64,000 nucleotides of DNA from Lytechinus variegatus (GCF_018143015.1 NC_054754.1:21328875-21392874), one strand, 5' to 3'; positions 22,366 to 34,770 are shown, counted from the stretch's first letter. A program made the numbers and translations. Notes: a model not told the origin generated them from the letters alone.

Positions 22366-22587
22366 TTGCGGAAGAGTTATGTTCAATCATACATCTTTTC
22401 ACCCTTCAAAAATAGTCGAAAAAGGCGTGATTTGTTGGAGTTTCGTTTGATTGCAACGCTTTCTGCGATCGGTCCTTACTTTCATCTTTGTGATGATCAG
22501 ATGTGTAATGATTCCACAACCAAATTGATATACGGTGTGGAACTTCCGGGGGAACTTATTCGATGTCACTTTGAAACATGCGGTTAG
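22366..22587 (+). other. conserved short reading frame without ATG, copy B
   Basis: A 73-codon frame, open from a TTG, includes LIATLSAIGPYFHLCDDQMC and ends ELIRCHFETCG next to a GTTAGT donor-like site. Copy C (40,633) differs at one residue and copy A carries a stop. A 101-codon minus-strand frame (22,399-22,704) overlaps it and is also open in B and C. B and C are too similar here for conservation to tell the strand, so neither is called as a gene. Confidence 0.25.
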
Positions 22588-23064
22588 TTTTCCTGCTTTA
22601 GAATTTAGATTTAAAAATACATTTCTGTGTATTCTTGGTTGCGTTTGAATAATCATGGACATGTTAAGGTGGATGGAATGTTGGTACATCTGAACATCAT
22701 GCATGGATTGATGATCAACTCAATCTGCTTGTGTATAATTTTGATTAAAACTTATGATCTCTTCACAACATAAAATAGCGGTAGAATGTCATAGTTTTCT
22801 GCTATGTACACACAGTAAATCGCGTGTTGTATTTTATTTTCCATTGTTTTCTTGTGACCAAAGTTATTATTTGCTTTACTGTTTTTTTTTTCTTTTAATT
22901 ATTGCACTTGTTTTAGAAGGCCTAGCCATTAGCCATAGAACTATATAAATAATTTGAAAAGTGTAATTATACAATCATCATGAAAAGGACCTATAATTAT
23001 ATATCAACAAGCTATGCTCTCTTTATGATCATTTTCGTATCCCCTTAGTTTAGTAGACTAAAAG

Positions 23065-23135
23065 CTTCGGTCTCTGTTTTATTGGTTGTTCCCCTGATCT
23101 CCGTTGGCTCCACTTAATAATTACAGAGACCGAAG
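23065..23135. repeat. conserved inverted repeat, copy B
   Basis: A perfect 12-bp inverted repeat, CTTCGGTCTCTG and CAGAGACCGAAG, around 47 bases. See copy A at 1444-1512. Confidence 0.6.
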
Positions 23136-25073
23136 TTTTAACTCGATCTGTACAGGAACTCAATGATCATATGTTTATGTATTAAGTTCGGATAAACCAG
23201 GGAAGTTGGAGTTGCGCGACAGCCGAAGTAAGTCATTGTTTTGTCCTTTTAAGCCCCCCTCCCCTGTTTTGGTTCATCTTAGGCCAAAACGGAATAACAA
23301 TCTTTATTTTTGTCGAGTTCTTTTTATATATTTTTATAAAATAAAGACAAATTTCGATGAGCCCCGTCGGGGGGGATTTTGCACGATCGCGACCCGTCTG
23401 TGTACGAGGAGAAATATAAAATGATAATGTTTAAAAACTCCTCGAAACATACGTCTAGTTGTCTTCTTAAGTTGCTAAAGAAACTCATGAAAATGTGCAA
23501 ACCTATTATTTAAATTTTTGATTTATCATACTTGTTAAGTATTTGATTAGTAGAAGATTTAATAGACTGGATAATTTAATTTTTTTGCCAACATTCTTTT
23601 ACCATTGCCTCTTTCGGTCTTACACCCCACTATTTCCTGATTCATGCCCACCAATTCAAGTCAAGACTCTTGGCTATTACATTTGATAAGAATGTATTTA
23701 TTGTAAAATTCCAAAATTGTAATCTCGGGTTAACCTCCAAATCACACAATAAAGTTCCTGCCCAATCACACAATAAAGTTGATGCGATGGGACAGGTTCG
23801 ATTCCTGTGAGATTCCGATAATATCAATATCGATCAAGAAGAATCTTCATTGGTGTCCATTAATCATCATTATTGTGTTGAACATAACATAATCATAAAA
23901 TCATTCTAAATGTACTGGAGTATTCAGTGTCCTTACATGGGAAGGGGGATATATTCTATTTATTACTGATATTTTCACAATAATATTCGTGTAATAAATT
24001 ATTTGACCGTAGAAGTATAGGTAACTGCAGGGTTTCACGTCTTAATCAGAAACCTAACTAATATTTTGTAAATGAAATTCCATTTTGGATGCAATAATAG
24101 AGGACGACATGACATGGCATTGCATAATTATCATTGATGTTTTCAGATTTTTGACTTGGTAAGAAATTGAGAATGAAACGTAATTTGCTTTTATCATGCC
24201 AAATGTTTAATTGTATTGTTAAAATAAAGATTATAGTATATTATCACAGGGGAAGCTGGGTTCAAACTTCAAATCTAGATCCAGAACAATTTTGATTCCT
24301 CATACATTTTAAGAGAATTATTTTTTTTTTTAAATTCCACATTTTAGCAAGTCAGTTATGATTTAGATATTTAGCTTTTCCTAATTTCTTTAAATTATTT
24401 AATATTTATTTAATTTTTCACACCATATAACCCTCAGATTTTTTTCTGGCCTTTCTGTAGCTTTCACATGCCACTCCTGATTCCGAGTTTCAGATCATTC
24501 CCTTTCAACCCCTCCCCCATTCTCACCGTCTCCCCCCTCTCAGCCTCTCCCCCCTCATTCTCATCCATCTCTCCTTCTCTCTCCCCTTCTTTTATCCCTC
24601 TCCGATTGTAACAGCTAAACCAATAGTTTCATCTCCAATTTTACATTCTATCTTGTATGACACTGTATGAGATTTGTTTGTATTATTATTATTACTTTGA
24701 TTTTAATAGTTGTAACTAAGATATCAATTATATGAGCTCATCAAACCTTTTATGAGTACACGAGTGTCGCTTAAAGGCATGTAGGAAACTATGACAAATC
24801 TGTCAAATCGCAAATACCGCCTTCAGATAAAAAGAAATTATGAGATACATTGAATAAGATAATAGAGAGAAATGGGAATGAAAAGTTTGAAAGTCGAAAT
24901 GAGTTGAGAGAGAGAGAGGGGGAGAGATATAGATAGAGAAATACAATTTTATTATTTTGCCATTTCCTGTCCTTTTGCTTGCTGACAAACAGTTGTTAGA
25001 TTATTACAATTTCAGAAGAAGGAGGAAGAGGAGGGGAAAAGACGCAGAAGACGAAGCATCGTCATTACCATGC

Positions 25074-25608
25074 ACCCTCATCATCACCATCACCACCATC
25101 ATTATCATCACCACCATCATCATCATCATCTTAGCAATCATCATCACTTTCGCCATCTTCATCATCATCGTCATTACCACCCTCATCATCACCATCACCA
25201 CCATCATTATCATCACCACCATCATCATCATCATCTTAGCAATCATCATCATCATCACCACCATCATCATCATCACCATCGTCATCATCACCACCACCAT
25301 CATCATCATCATCATCTTAGCAATCATCATCATCATCACCACCATCATCATCATCACCATCATCATCATCACCACCACCATCATCATCATCATCATCTTA
25401 GCAATCAATCACTGTCACCATCATCACCATCGTCATTACCACCCTCATCATCACCATCATCATTATCATCCTCTTAACTATCATCATAAACATCATCATT
25501 ATCATCATCACCATCATCATCATCTTCAAAATCATCACCATCACCACCCTCACCATCATCATCTTAGCAATCATCACTTTCACCATCATCGTCATCATCA
25601 TCATCATG
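25074..25608. repeat. (CAT)n satellite, copy B
   Basis: A CAT/CAC triplet array with CTTAGCAATCATCATCAC spacers, much shorter than in copy A and with a different higher-order unit (CTTAGCAATC instead of CTTAACTATC). It ends at CACATTTCTGGTTGTCAGCC. Poly-His frames here are compositional. Confidence 0.9.
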
Positions 25609-26919
25609 CACATTTCTGGTTGTCAGCCATGATTGCAGCTCGACTATTTTGATATACAAACATTATAAACGACAGCTGTCAGGACATTCAGCATTATAAT
25701 ACAACATAATATTTCTTCAAAATTTAACATTAAATACAAAGAGGATTGAATTAATAACAACTTTATGTTTATTGATTACTAACTGAAAACATTATTTCAT
25801 TGTTATCATTTCAGTCATTGTAATAAAATATGATTTCATTTCAGGCATTGTTATGCAAAACAATTTCATTTCAGTCGTTTTTATATAATATTAGTCGCGA
25901 CACACAAATGAGGGATAATAACCATGCTCCAACCAAATTAAGCCTAAATCAATTTCACTTTATTTCATTTAATTTTAATTTTATTTATTTCCACAATAAA
26001 AGCACAAATAATTGTAGCATCTATCAAAGTAATTATTTGAAACTCCACATTAAATTGCATATGAAATGTGACAATTCAATACACATATCAGAGTAGTTGA
26101 ATAATTATGAATAATCATGTTTTTGACAGCTGTATTGGGATGGAATACTGACCCCTCCCCCTCAAAAATCATGTGAATCAGAATCATATCAATTGATATC
26201 GCATCAATCGAACACCGGCGAAAATCCGTGGGGGGGGGGGGGGTAAATTATAGTTTACCCCATCCCATTGACTCCTTATTTCTTATGGAAAATAATGAAT
26301 TGGTATCATCTACATCATACCCCTCTTTAGGTAGCGACCCTACCCCTCCCCTTCCCCTGCTTCTCCTTAATCTAAGAATTCTGGCACCACCTTGAATCTT
26401 TCCTAACCAAACATAAACATGATAAAAATTAACCAGTGTACACAAAAATCCTTTTAATGTCTAGAGTATATGTAGAAATACGACAAAGATAATTCATAAT
26501 TTATAAAGAGTATCTTAACTGTCTCCTCGCGAATATGAGAAAGATATATTTACATAAAGAATGATATTGAACAGGTAACCCGAAAAGCACAGATACAAAT
26601 GAATGAGTTCTATGAAAGACCTATCGATTAACACAGTACTTACAAAGCAAAGATTTAGGTACAACGGTCTCAGATTTTTTTTTTATTTCAGCTGATAATT
26701 TATTTTTGCCCTTGTTTTTGCTCTCTTTACCAAGCAGTTCATAAAAACACGTGTTTCTATTCTGGGTCCACATTATCATGCACACTATGCTGTTTTGTGA
26801 ATTCCCGTATATCATCAGATATTACGTCATGCATTTTGGAAAGTACGGGGTTGTTTTATCCTTCACCCCTATCCCCCCGGCCCCCGCCCCCCTCTATGCT
26901 TATTATGATCTGTGGTCAC

Positions 26920-26961
26920 TGCTCTAGCAGTCCCAGAGAACCTAGTCTCCTTTCATCAGAT
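26920..26961 (-). repeat. single extra 42-nt terminal-exon copy, copy B
   Basis: On the minus strand, CAATAG then A-TCT-GAT-GAA-AGG-AGA encodes SDERRLGSLGLLE, followed by GTGACC (GCAGTGA, an in-frame stop). It lies 115 bp downstream of the terminal exon end, matching the array at 7098-7604. Confidence 0.65.
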
Positions 26962-27019
26962 CTATTGTCTTACCATTTGCCCCTACAACCCCTCTCCCAA
27001 CTAAAGAATGTGATCACGA

Positions 27020-29300
27020 TCACTCCTCTGGTAATCCAAGAGAACCTTGTCTCCCTTCATCGGATCGCAGAGGTCCCTGTGGAAAATGAGAAATGAGAAA
27101 AATATTTAGGTAAATAATGAGATTCATACAATACAAATGAAAACGTATTTCCATTACCAATGTTTTAATTTTTGACATGAAATATCAATGAATTGACTAA
27201 TAGAGGAACAAATATCTACTAATTTTTCCAAAAAAGAAATCTTGAAAATTGAGGTTTATAACATTCTCTGAACATAATGTCACATGCACACATACACATG
27301 GATTTGTATTTCTCTACGCTAACGTTTGCTAAAATTGGCTCCCCCATCCCCCAAAACACACACACCACAGAGAAGAAGACAAGGGGGGGGGGGGGCAAAT
27401 AGAAAAATAAGCGCTGTATACTTACAATTTCAGACATTATATCGTCATCCTGTGTGTCAAACCCCGAAGTTTCCGGAGCAGTGTCTAGTCCCGCTCCGGT
27501 GTTTCTTTCGTCCTGAGGCTGTACACCCACGTTCAAGACCTCCTTTTCTTCCTTTAAAAGTGTGGGGGAATTACAAAATAAATGATGAGATGGAGAGAAA
27601 ACTATTTCATAGTGAGAAAATGTCAGAATTTACTTTATTTTCCTTTTCCCGTCTATATAGCACGCCTATACGAAAAGGTGAAATGAGAAAAGTGATAGCA
27701 TTTATGAATAGGGTCTATATTGAGTTGATCACTTCTGACAGCTTTATTTTATTTTCATTTTTTGCTGATAAATGCAAAGCTGGTATATAACCTATTACAT
27801 AGGGAACATGTTACTTCGAAATTAATCAGGCACAGTGGCTGACCTTTAGCATGTTTAGACGACAGAGGACTCTTGGGTATTTTGTTTTTCGAATTGGTAG
27901 AACGGGGTTTCGAACTCACAACTTTACGATCTTCTAACCACTAGACCACACGACCCGTCAATGTCGTGACAAAATTTAGCACCAAGAGGATTTATACTTA
28001 TTAAGGTTTGCATACGAGGAGTGAATGACTTAAAATGAATATGGAATTGAAAATTCGATAAGTTTATTGTGTGCAGTACTTGTCTGGCTAGTTGAGTTGG
28101 TCAAAGTCTTAGAACGGCACATAGAGGGCAGCATTCACATTTATCAATTTTGTACTTCAAGTTTTACTTGCATCCGTAGCTTTATTCATATTGCTTGATT
28201 TGCTCAAATTTGCATCATTATACTGTATGAAATCATTTATTTAAACAATATTTTGAAAAATATCACAGTGAATTTTACCGTTTTTATTGATCTACTCACC
28301 TTGATTTTCAACACGATTTCTACTTCATTTTTATCAATGGAGCAGGAGAATTTGGTCTGGCGAGTTGAATAAATTTCAAGACGTAAACCTTGGAGATTTA
28401 TTGATATCTAACAAAATAAAAGCAAAGAAAAATAATAAAAAAAAAATATTTAAAAAATTTGATGAAATACAAACTGTGAATTTATAGTGAATTCCTGCAA
28501 ACAAGCCTTAGAATACCCCCTCTTCAAGTCTGAATTTCCTAAATTTTCAGCTCGCGCTTCGCGCTTATTTGATTAGTGAGATACCTATGTTACTCATGAT
28601 TACAACGACTACAAGTGCTTCATGTGTTTACACCAATTCTAACAAAACCAGCAAGCGCTTGGCAATCACATTAGATGACTATGGTGAGAGATGCATACTT
28701 TTAATTGATTCCTAAAATATAGTCCGTAAAATGTCTCTGTTTCTGGTCTATACAAAAATTTCATCTCGCGCTTCGCGCTCGTATTGTTTTTTGAAGCGAG
28801 ACAAGTACGTATCATGATTACAAAACTTTGCTTTTAATGTCCCTTTTAGTTCTGAATATAAAAGATTTTCAGCTCGCGCTTCGCGCTCGCATTATTTGAT
28901 CAGTGATATACATATCTGTTTAATGGCACTGTCCTTAAAATTAGGTCAGTATACCTGGCAACTGAGTGCACTTTGCTAAGTGACTCGATTTTTTGCTGAT
29001 GCACCCCCCCCCCCATGCCGCGACCCACGGTACGCCAAAGTAGACCATAGTCTCACATGAAAGCAAAAGTTAATGAACATTATTTTAGTGAATTACTACA
29101 AAATTAGATTTAAGTTCTTGAAAATATCTCCAAATTAGTATTCCCAAAATGACTTTTGACAACTAAACAATTCTATCGGGTGGACCAATATCAATATCAC
29201 ATACTCTCTTATTCTATGTTTTATAAACTTCCTATTTTCTTACCTTATTTTCAGCGTTGTCTCTGTCACTGGGGTATGTTTCACGATACTGAGTTGCCAT
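27020..29300 (-). CDS. unrecognised four-exon gene, copy B (open)
   Basis: Exons are 29244-29317 (start ATG 29298-29300), 28300-28407, 27426-27551 and 27020-27076. Lengths 74, 108 and 126 nt and all phases equal copy A. Donors are GTAAGA, GTGAGT and GTAAGT; acceptors are TTTCTAG, TTGTTAG, TTTAAAG and TCCACAG. It predicts about 115 residues: MATQYRETYPSDRDNAENK, ISINLQGLRLEIYSTRQ..., EEKEVLNVGVQPQDERN..., GPLRSDEGRQGSLGLPEE-stop. Every junction is intact and no stop is seen, so this is the best-preserved copy with A. The family is not recognised; transcription is not shown by sequence. Intron 1 holds no hAT, but a partial hAT lies between exons 1 and 2. Confidence 0.6.
27899..27958 (-). repeat. 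tRNA-derived SINE head, copy B
   Basis: The same intronic relic as 8581-8642. The A-box-like TGGTCTAGTGG is intact; the B-box equivalent has decayed to GAGTTCGAAACCC. Confidence 0.5.
28490..29045. mobile_element. 5'-truncated hAT-like element, copy B
   Basis: It matches the right half of the element at 62,353-63,486: CTTCAAGTCTGAATTTCC, four CTCGCGCTTCGCGC-type motifs, GTATACCTGGCAACTGAG, a C run and CCGCGACCCACGGTACG. It lies in the intron between exons 1 and 2. It is present at the same point in copy C and absent from copy A, which runs AAATACAAACTGATAGAGACG without a break. Confidence 0.75.
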
Positions 29301-29934
29301 GTCTTTTGATACTCGTTCTAGAAACCAAATATATATTGCAAAACATACACTTAAAATGACTTGTTATGATAGGGTAAGCTGGGTGCAACTGTTATTCTAG
29401 TCGTATTTAACTATTTTCTAATCGTATTTTACTAGAAAAGGGTTATTTCTGACTAGAATATGTGTCAAAATGTGACTATGAGTGATTGCCAAATCAGTTG
29501 CACCCATCTGACTACTGGTTTAGTCAATTTGACTGATTTGACTAAGAGTGATGAGTTGACATTTCTATGCATGAAATGGAGAAAAAAAAATCACTTTTCC
29601 TTCCTTCTTATTCTAAGGCGCCAAAAAAATACATTATAAAACATCAAATAACTCGTAAAAATACTTTTCTGTCGTATATTTATGATCAGTCCTTTATAAC
29701 AAATTTATTCTCTTTCTTCTCACTTAGCTTAATTTCTAGTAAACGGGTCTTTTTTAGTTATGAGCCCTCTGACCAGTGCAATATTGTTATATCAATCTGA
29801 TTTTTTTTTCTCGTCGATTTGTCTCTCCTCTAATCTTTCCTAATTTTCATTAAAAAAAGATAAACCTAATCTTAGTTACAAATTCCATCGATATCCCGTG
29901 ATATGATTTTTCTCTTTTGCCGAATCAGGGGCCG

Positions 29935-30065
29935 CGATAGCGGGGGGTTTCACCCCCCCCCCGACTTTTTTTTCCAAAACTGTACAAAAACGTAAAAATG
30001 ACCATAGGATTGTGATTTTTTGCATGGTCACCCCCCCCCCTTGAAAACCGTTCCGCAGCCCCTGC
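29935..30065. mobile_element. short GC-ended insertion shared by copies B and C
   Basis: The ends AGGGGCCGCG and CGCAGCCCCTG (GCGGCCCCTG in copy C) form an inverted repeat around two C runs and CGTAAAAATGACCATA. Copy A has an unbroken site (CCGAATCAGAGTCGATGGG). It is probably a non-autonomous DNA element. Confidence 0.55.
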
Positions 30066-30669
30066 TACATCGTATGGCATTTGATTTTTCTTTGTTTAGA
30101 GGGTTATATGCGATGATCAAAGTCCAAAGCAAAAGCGGAAGAAATTATGATATACATACAACTGTAAAACACAGCTCTACAATACATGCTGTATATACAT
30201 GTATAATAATCATAACGGGAGCATTTCCACTGCAAGCAAATTGTTGATAAAATATAATGTACAATTTCTTCATTTATTGGAGTCATCATACATTGGAATA
30301 AAGTCAATATGAAGGTAATATGATGTGTTTTGTTTTAGTAGACATTTTATAGAATTTTATCAAACGATTTCGCCTTAATCTATCTGGTTATGTTGATAAT
30401 AAAATGGTTACATTCAGTCGTCTTTCCCGTACAATCTCACTGTGATTTGCATGGTGATTTTCATTGCACTGTATATATGTCTAAACTGATTACATAGACC
30501 AATCGAACAATCATGAATTCATTGGCTTGACTGACTGAGTGAAGGGCAGGAAATTGTTTCGTCGAAGCATCCCCCCTCAAAACAAAAATTACAGTAATAA
30601 TTATAATCATAATTTATATATTTTAAATGAAATTGCTTATTACGTTATTGAAGAGAATCTCTCTCGTCG

Positions 30670-30960
30670 CATACACCCAGCAAGTTACAGCAATGGTGTA
30701 TTGAGTAACACATTTTTTTGTGGGGGGGGGGGGGCAAGACATGACGTATGAGGTAAAATCTCTCTCACCCTGACAAATAAAAACCAACAATTGGGAGAGA
30801 GCGAAGCCGGAGAAAAAAGACGCTGTTTAATACAAAAATCAAAATTGTGATAGATTTTGAGATTAAGATAAAAGATGACACCCTTTTTTTCCTCCTTAGT
30901 CGTGTATTTTTTTCGGAGGGGGGGGGGGAGGGTCCAAGGCCAGACGCCCCTCATAATGAA
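30670..30960. mobile_element. degenerate GC-run element, copy B
   Basis: Ortholog of 19,246-19,560: GCAATGGTGTATTGAGTAAC, a G run, GGGCAAGACATGACG, GGGAGAGAGCGAAGCCGGAG, then a second G run and GACGCCCCTCATAATG. Confidence 0.4.
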
Positions 30961-31759
30961 CTCAAGTCGGTTATTCTAAACACTTGTTTAAACTATTAAA
31001 AAACTATAAAGAATGTTGTATGAAACTTAACAAGGTTTTATGTTTACTCTGTATACTAAAGGCACTCTATATTGGGACAAACGAAAATATCTTCATGCAC
31101 GACCAGCAAGTTTATAATTAGCAGACCCTGGTTTGATGATAACTAAAGATATTCTTTTTTATTGAGTGGTGGTTTTTATTTTAGAGTGGTGCGTATATAA
31201 AAGAAGCAGACCAACGTTCTTCTCAAATTACTATTCCAAAGCATAGCACATTTCTCTTCGCAAAAAAAACCCCGATCACAATGATCACCGTTCGAAAACT
31301 TTTATTTTTTCGTCGCCTCTTCGTTAAAGAGCTTCCCCTTTTCGGCATGTATGTGAATTCGGTTCGCACGCTGCACGCTTGCATGCACGCGCGCATCGAA
31401 GTCCGTAGCCTATAGATGTGATAAAATCTATGACTATATTGAAAGGTGGGGTGGGCCTTTTTTTGTATTTAGTATATAATCAAGAACAAATTACAATATT
31501 TATGATTCACCCCTACCATGCTTTCGCACTACGCGCGCCCGAGCCGGTCGGTCAGCAGTGTACATCGTTACTTTACAGAGCCGCTATCGTTGTCACTAAA
31601 ATTATAAACAGTTTGCATAGTTCCGAAGACCGTATTTTTTTACGATTTGTCAGTCTCAATGCGCCCCCGGTTAATTTTATTTTAAATTCACCTTTGCCCG
31701 CAACGCATACCTACCTCGCGGCTGAAACTATCTTTTTTCACCGCAATTCCGGAGATCAA

Positions 31760-31855
31760 TATGAATATTCATAACTTTCGTCTTCAAAATAAGACTGCAC
31801 AAGTCCACGCTCATGCGTACTCTTATTCCGAAGACGAAAGTCATGAATATTCATA
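31760..31855. mobile_element. 96-bp foldback element, copy B only
   Basis: The left arm TATGAATATTCATAACTTTC continues GTCTTC and is matched in reverse by GAAGACGAAAGTCATGAATA and TTCATA. The arms total about 36 bp with few mismatches, around a 26-base loop. Each arm also contains the small palindrome ATGAATATTCAT. Copy A has no equivalent. Confidence 0.75.
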
Positions 31856-32127
31856 CTGATGTCTGCAACTGGTAGACTCCGAGGAAGTGTGGGGTTCCAA
31901 AGTATTACTGGTCAAGCCATTTTCTGTCAGAAGCGCACAACAGAGGGAGTTCTTTTCTTCTGTCTATCTCTTCTCTTTCTTCCACTCTGCTTTTTAGTTG
32001 CCCATATTTTTTTTTCTTCTCATGACATTCACTCAGAATTGATAACCATTCTATTTCCACAGGACTACCCTGTTTTAAAATAAAACTGAATAAGTAACTC
32101 TTTGTAATAACTGAAAGAAAAATTGAA

Positions 32128-32200
32128 GTTGCTGTGACCTAGAGATTTAATGCGCCGCACAAAACGAAATATTCAGGATTGGAATCCTTGTCATGGCGCC
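32128..32200 (+). repeat. tRNA-like SINE head, copy B
   Basis: Ortholog of 20,800-20,872, with an eroded A box (GACCTAGAGATTTAATGCG) and B box (GGATTGGAATCC). Confidence 0.4.
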
Positions 32201-32383
32201 TACATAGCGAGGCACTAATCTGCACTTCTCTTTTATCATACATGAACAAAGATAAACATGTTTTATGAGTAATATATTACATGGTGCACGAAATTATGAA
32301 TGTTAATAATATGCAACATTATGTGGTGCTTAATGCATTGTTTCTAAGCGCGGCATACTATTAACCCTTAATACAGTCAGTCG

Positions 32384-33453
32384 GCAAGCCCCTGTGTTAA
32401 TGAGCAAATTGGCCAGATTTATCCAAGTCCTCTCGTGGCTGAATTCATGTCCCTGCAAAATCTCGTGAATTGTGAGATTTTCTTTCTCGAAGAATTTAAC
32501 CACTTTCTCCTGGAGTAAAATTGATTATTTTTGTACCAATGGGAAGAGTAAATGTTACTCTTTCATACTGGTTATTTCTTTTGGATAAGATATTTTGATA
32601 AATAAGTTATTTTTTTACGAGAAAAGATGCATCAAACAGAAATTTCTTCCTCTGTTTTCACTTGCAATTTGTGCAACATTTTGTGTTTTAGGTACCAACA
32701 TTATTTATATCATCAGAAAGCTCAAACTCTATACTTTCTTACAATGTCACTCTTGATATGTGGCATCTTTTAGATGGGTCAGCAGCCAGCTTTTTCCATC
32801 AAGATGCAAGACGAGATTTCTAAAATTTCTGAGTAACATAAAATCCAGAGTTCTGATTGGCTGAATAATGTTTTCAGAACAGCAGGCGCGGGTTATTTGA
32901 AGAGATTACCACATGGTGAGTGTGATCTTGCAAAGGCCCAGTGTGGGGAACATTGGAATTTGCCTGGGTGTGTGGTCTCGACCAATCAGAGTGCAGTATC
33001 CTTGTTTTTGAACTGCTAAATGTACTTGGCCTATGAAAAGCTGGCTGCTGACCCATCTAAGATACATCTTCTTATACAAATTATATCATATTAAAGCGTA
33101 GATCTTCAGTTTTATTATGATCTGAAAATCATTTGTACTCAAACAGAATTCAAGTGTGAAAACAACAACATTTGTTGCATGAAAAAAATCATTTTGTTTC
33201 ATGTTTTATATCGAAAATTTTCCCTATACTACAACATTTTTAAAGAATTCCAAACACATGACCTGAAAGAATGATTCTTCTTCTTTACAAAGATACCAAA
33301 CACATGAAATTTGGTTAATATTTAGAGCAGCAATGGCAGAATAAAAAGAGGTGTTTTGGTTCGCACCAAGTTCATTAACTATGCAAAAACCCTATAGTCA
33401 TGAATATCACTTGGATAAAAGAAGCTACTTTTTCAGGGCTTGCCGACTGACTG
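32384..33453. mobile_element. 1.07 kb DNA transposon with perfect 18-bp ends
   Basis: The terminal inverted repeats are CAGTCAGTCGGCAAGCCC and GGGCTTGCCGACTGACTG, flanked by TAATA at 32379-32383 and 33454-33458. It splits a minus-strand SINE whose intact form is at 21,000-21,245, which confirms the insertion. No transposase frame is present, so it is non-autonomous. It hosts a nested foldback element at 32,770-33,060. Confidence 0.85.
32770..33060. mobile_element. nested foldback element with 25-bp perfect ends
   Basis: TTAGATGGGTCAGCAGCCAG followed by CTTTT at the left is matched exactly in reverse complement at 33036-33060. The interior is GC-richer than its host (GGCCCAGTGTGGGGAACATT, GCCTGGGTGTGTGG) and contains CTGATTGGCTG and CAATCAGAGTGCAG, a further inverted pair. 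The host element resumes on both sides (GTGGCATC, GATACATC). Confidence 0.8.
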
Positions 33454-33454
33454 T

Positions 33455-33672
33455 AATAGCACAGCTAGTGTTAGCACTTCTACTCTTAAAGGTTACTCGA
33501 CCATTCAATGAATTTCTTCCCACCTGGTACACATTTACTACACATGGGTGGAGAGTGGCAAATGCAGATAAACGCCTCGCAAAAGGACGCGAGTACCGTG
33601 GTTAGATTCGAATCCCGGCCCTTTTGGTCCAAAATCCAGAGATTTATCCACTGATCAACAACACCTTTTCTG
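33455..33672 (-). repeat. remainder of split SINE, copy B
   Basis: On the minus strand it holds GTTGATCAGTGGATAAATCTC, GGGCCGGGATTCGAATCTAA (B box), and a body matching 21,040-21,200 (AACGCCTCGCAAAAGGACGC on the plus strand). Its 3' portion lies beyond the DNA transposon at 32,326-32,383. Confidence 0.65.
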
Positions 33673-34227
33673 TGGGTCTTTAATCGATGTATTGTATGAT
33701 CGATTATAATCATATGATAATTACCTGTCTTTATAAAGAGTGTTGGTTGATTTAAATTGTAACATGCACCATGGCTCGTAGGACTTCAAAATGAATGAAT
33801 TTAATGAATGCTATTCCAGACGAAATACTTTTCTGTAATCACTCTCTTGAATCAAAAAAAAAAAAATTCGAAGCGGATAAAAAGAGCCCACTTTCTCCAT
33901 ACATAATCAACCCTTGAAAATACCTCATATTTTCATATTCAATATGTAGGGCGCTAATAATTAGTGATGTAAATAAACTATAAATATGAGATGAATTCAT
34001 TTATAAAGGGGATAATTTTGTGTGAATCTCTCAAACATTTATTGCATACCTATATCTATTTCACACGTATAAATGTTTTTAAACAAATTAAATTTATGAT
34101 CACGGTTAAGATTTTTATTTTTTTTTGTTGATTCACTGAGATCAGTTCCTCGATATCTTTCTATTTTTTTTTTATAAGCGAACGGAAACTTGAAATGTTT
34201 GCAATTTTCAGCAAACATTTCTTCTAC

Positions 34228-34770
34228 AAACGTGAAATATTTCCTTGGCAACTGATAATCGTGATATCACACTGATAATATATGATACATAAATAGAAAA
34301 TGAAAAAAAAAATGAATTTAAGACAAGCTTTAACTTGCTTGATTTTCCAACAAATTTCCAAAATACATCACAGAGAGTAACTTAAGAATATTATCTTTAA
34401 GTTTCATCAGAATCATTAAATAGAGACCCAGCATATTTCTAGACTAACATGCTTATTGGTAAAAAATTGTCTTGATGAAATTAATGGTAAAAGTAGAAGT
34501 AAGGCGTACTTACGTGAAATATTTCCTTGGCAACTGATAATCGTGATATCTCACTGATAATATATGATAAAAAAAGATGAACCTAATCCTGCCAAAGACT
34601 TTGTTCAAATGAAATATTGTAGGTCGAGGAAATTTACAACGAAAGGAAAGAAAAAAAAACCCAAAAAACATATCCATCCATGCTCTGTTAAGATTTGAAG
34701 TGAAGCGAAGGAAAGAAAAAAAATACCCAAAAACGTCTGCACCCATGCTCTGGTAGGTTTGAAGTGAATC
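34228..34770. repeat. short direct repeats 3' of copy B
   Basis: About 57 bp starting ACGTGAAATATTTCCTTGGC occurs at 34,231 and 34,514 with one mismatch. Right beside it, a ~66-bp unit (GAAAGGAAAGAAAAAAAAAC ... CCATGCTCTG) is duplicated in tandem at about 34,640-34,765. No gene is seen; the apparent frames are read from the repeats. Confidence 0.65.

Larger units (their letters stand above)
21600..34000. repeat. segmental duplication copy B
   Basis: Collinear with copy A. It begins near CACACAATAAAGTTGATGAG (21,648), passes through the conserved block (22,260-24,700), the (CAT)n satellite, the minus-strand gene and the SINE pair, and ends near 33,960, where Tx1-like LINE DNA follows. It shares with copy C, but not A, a partial hAT element at 28,490 and a GC-rich insertion at 29,935. 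Confidence 0.85.

Noticed and set aside
24957..25652. Long Ile/Thr/His-rich open frames on both strands (also 45,201-45,821 and 60,865-61,465)
   Set aside because: They are read straight from (CAT)n triplet satellites, open in several frames at once and dependent on repeat length. There is no coding signal.
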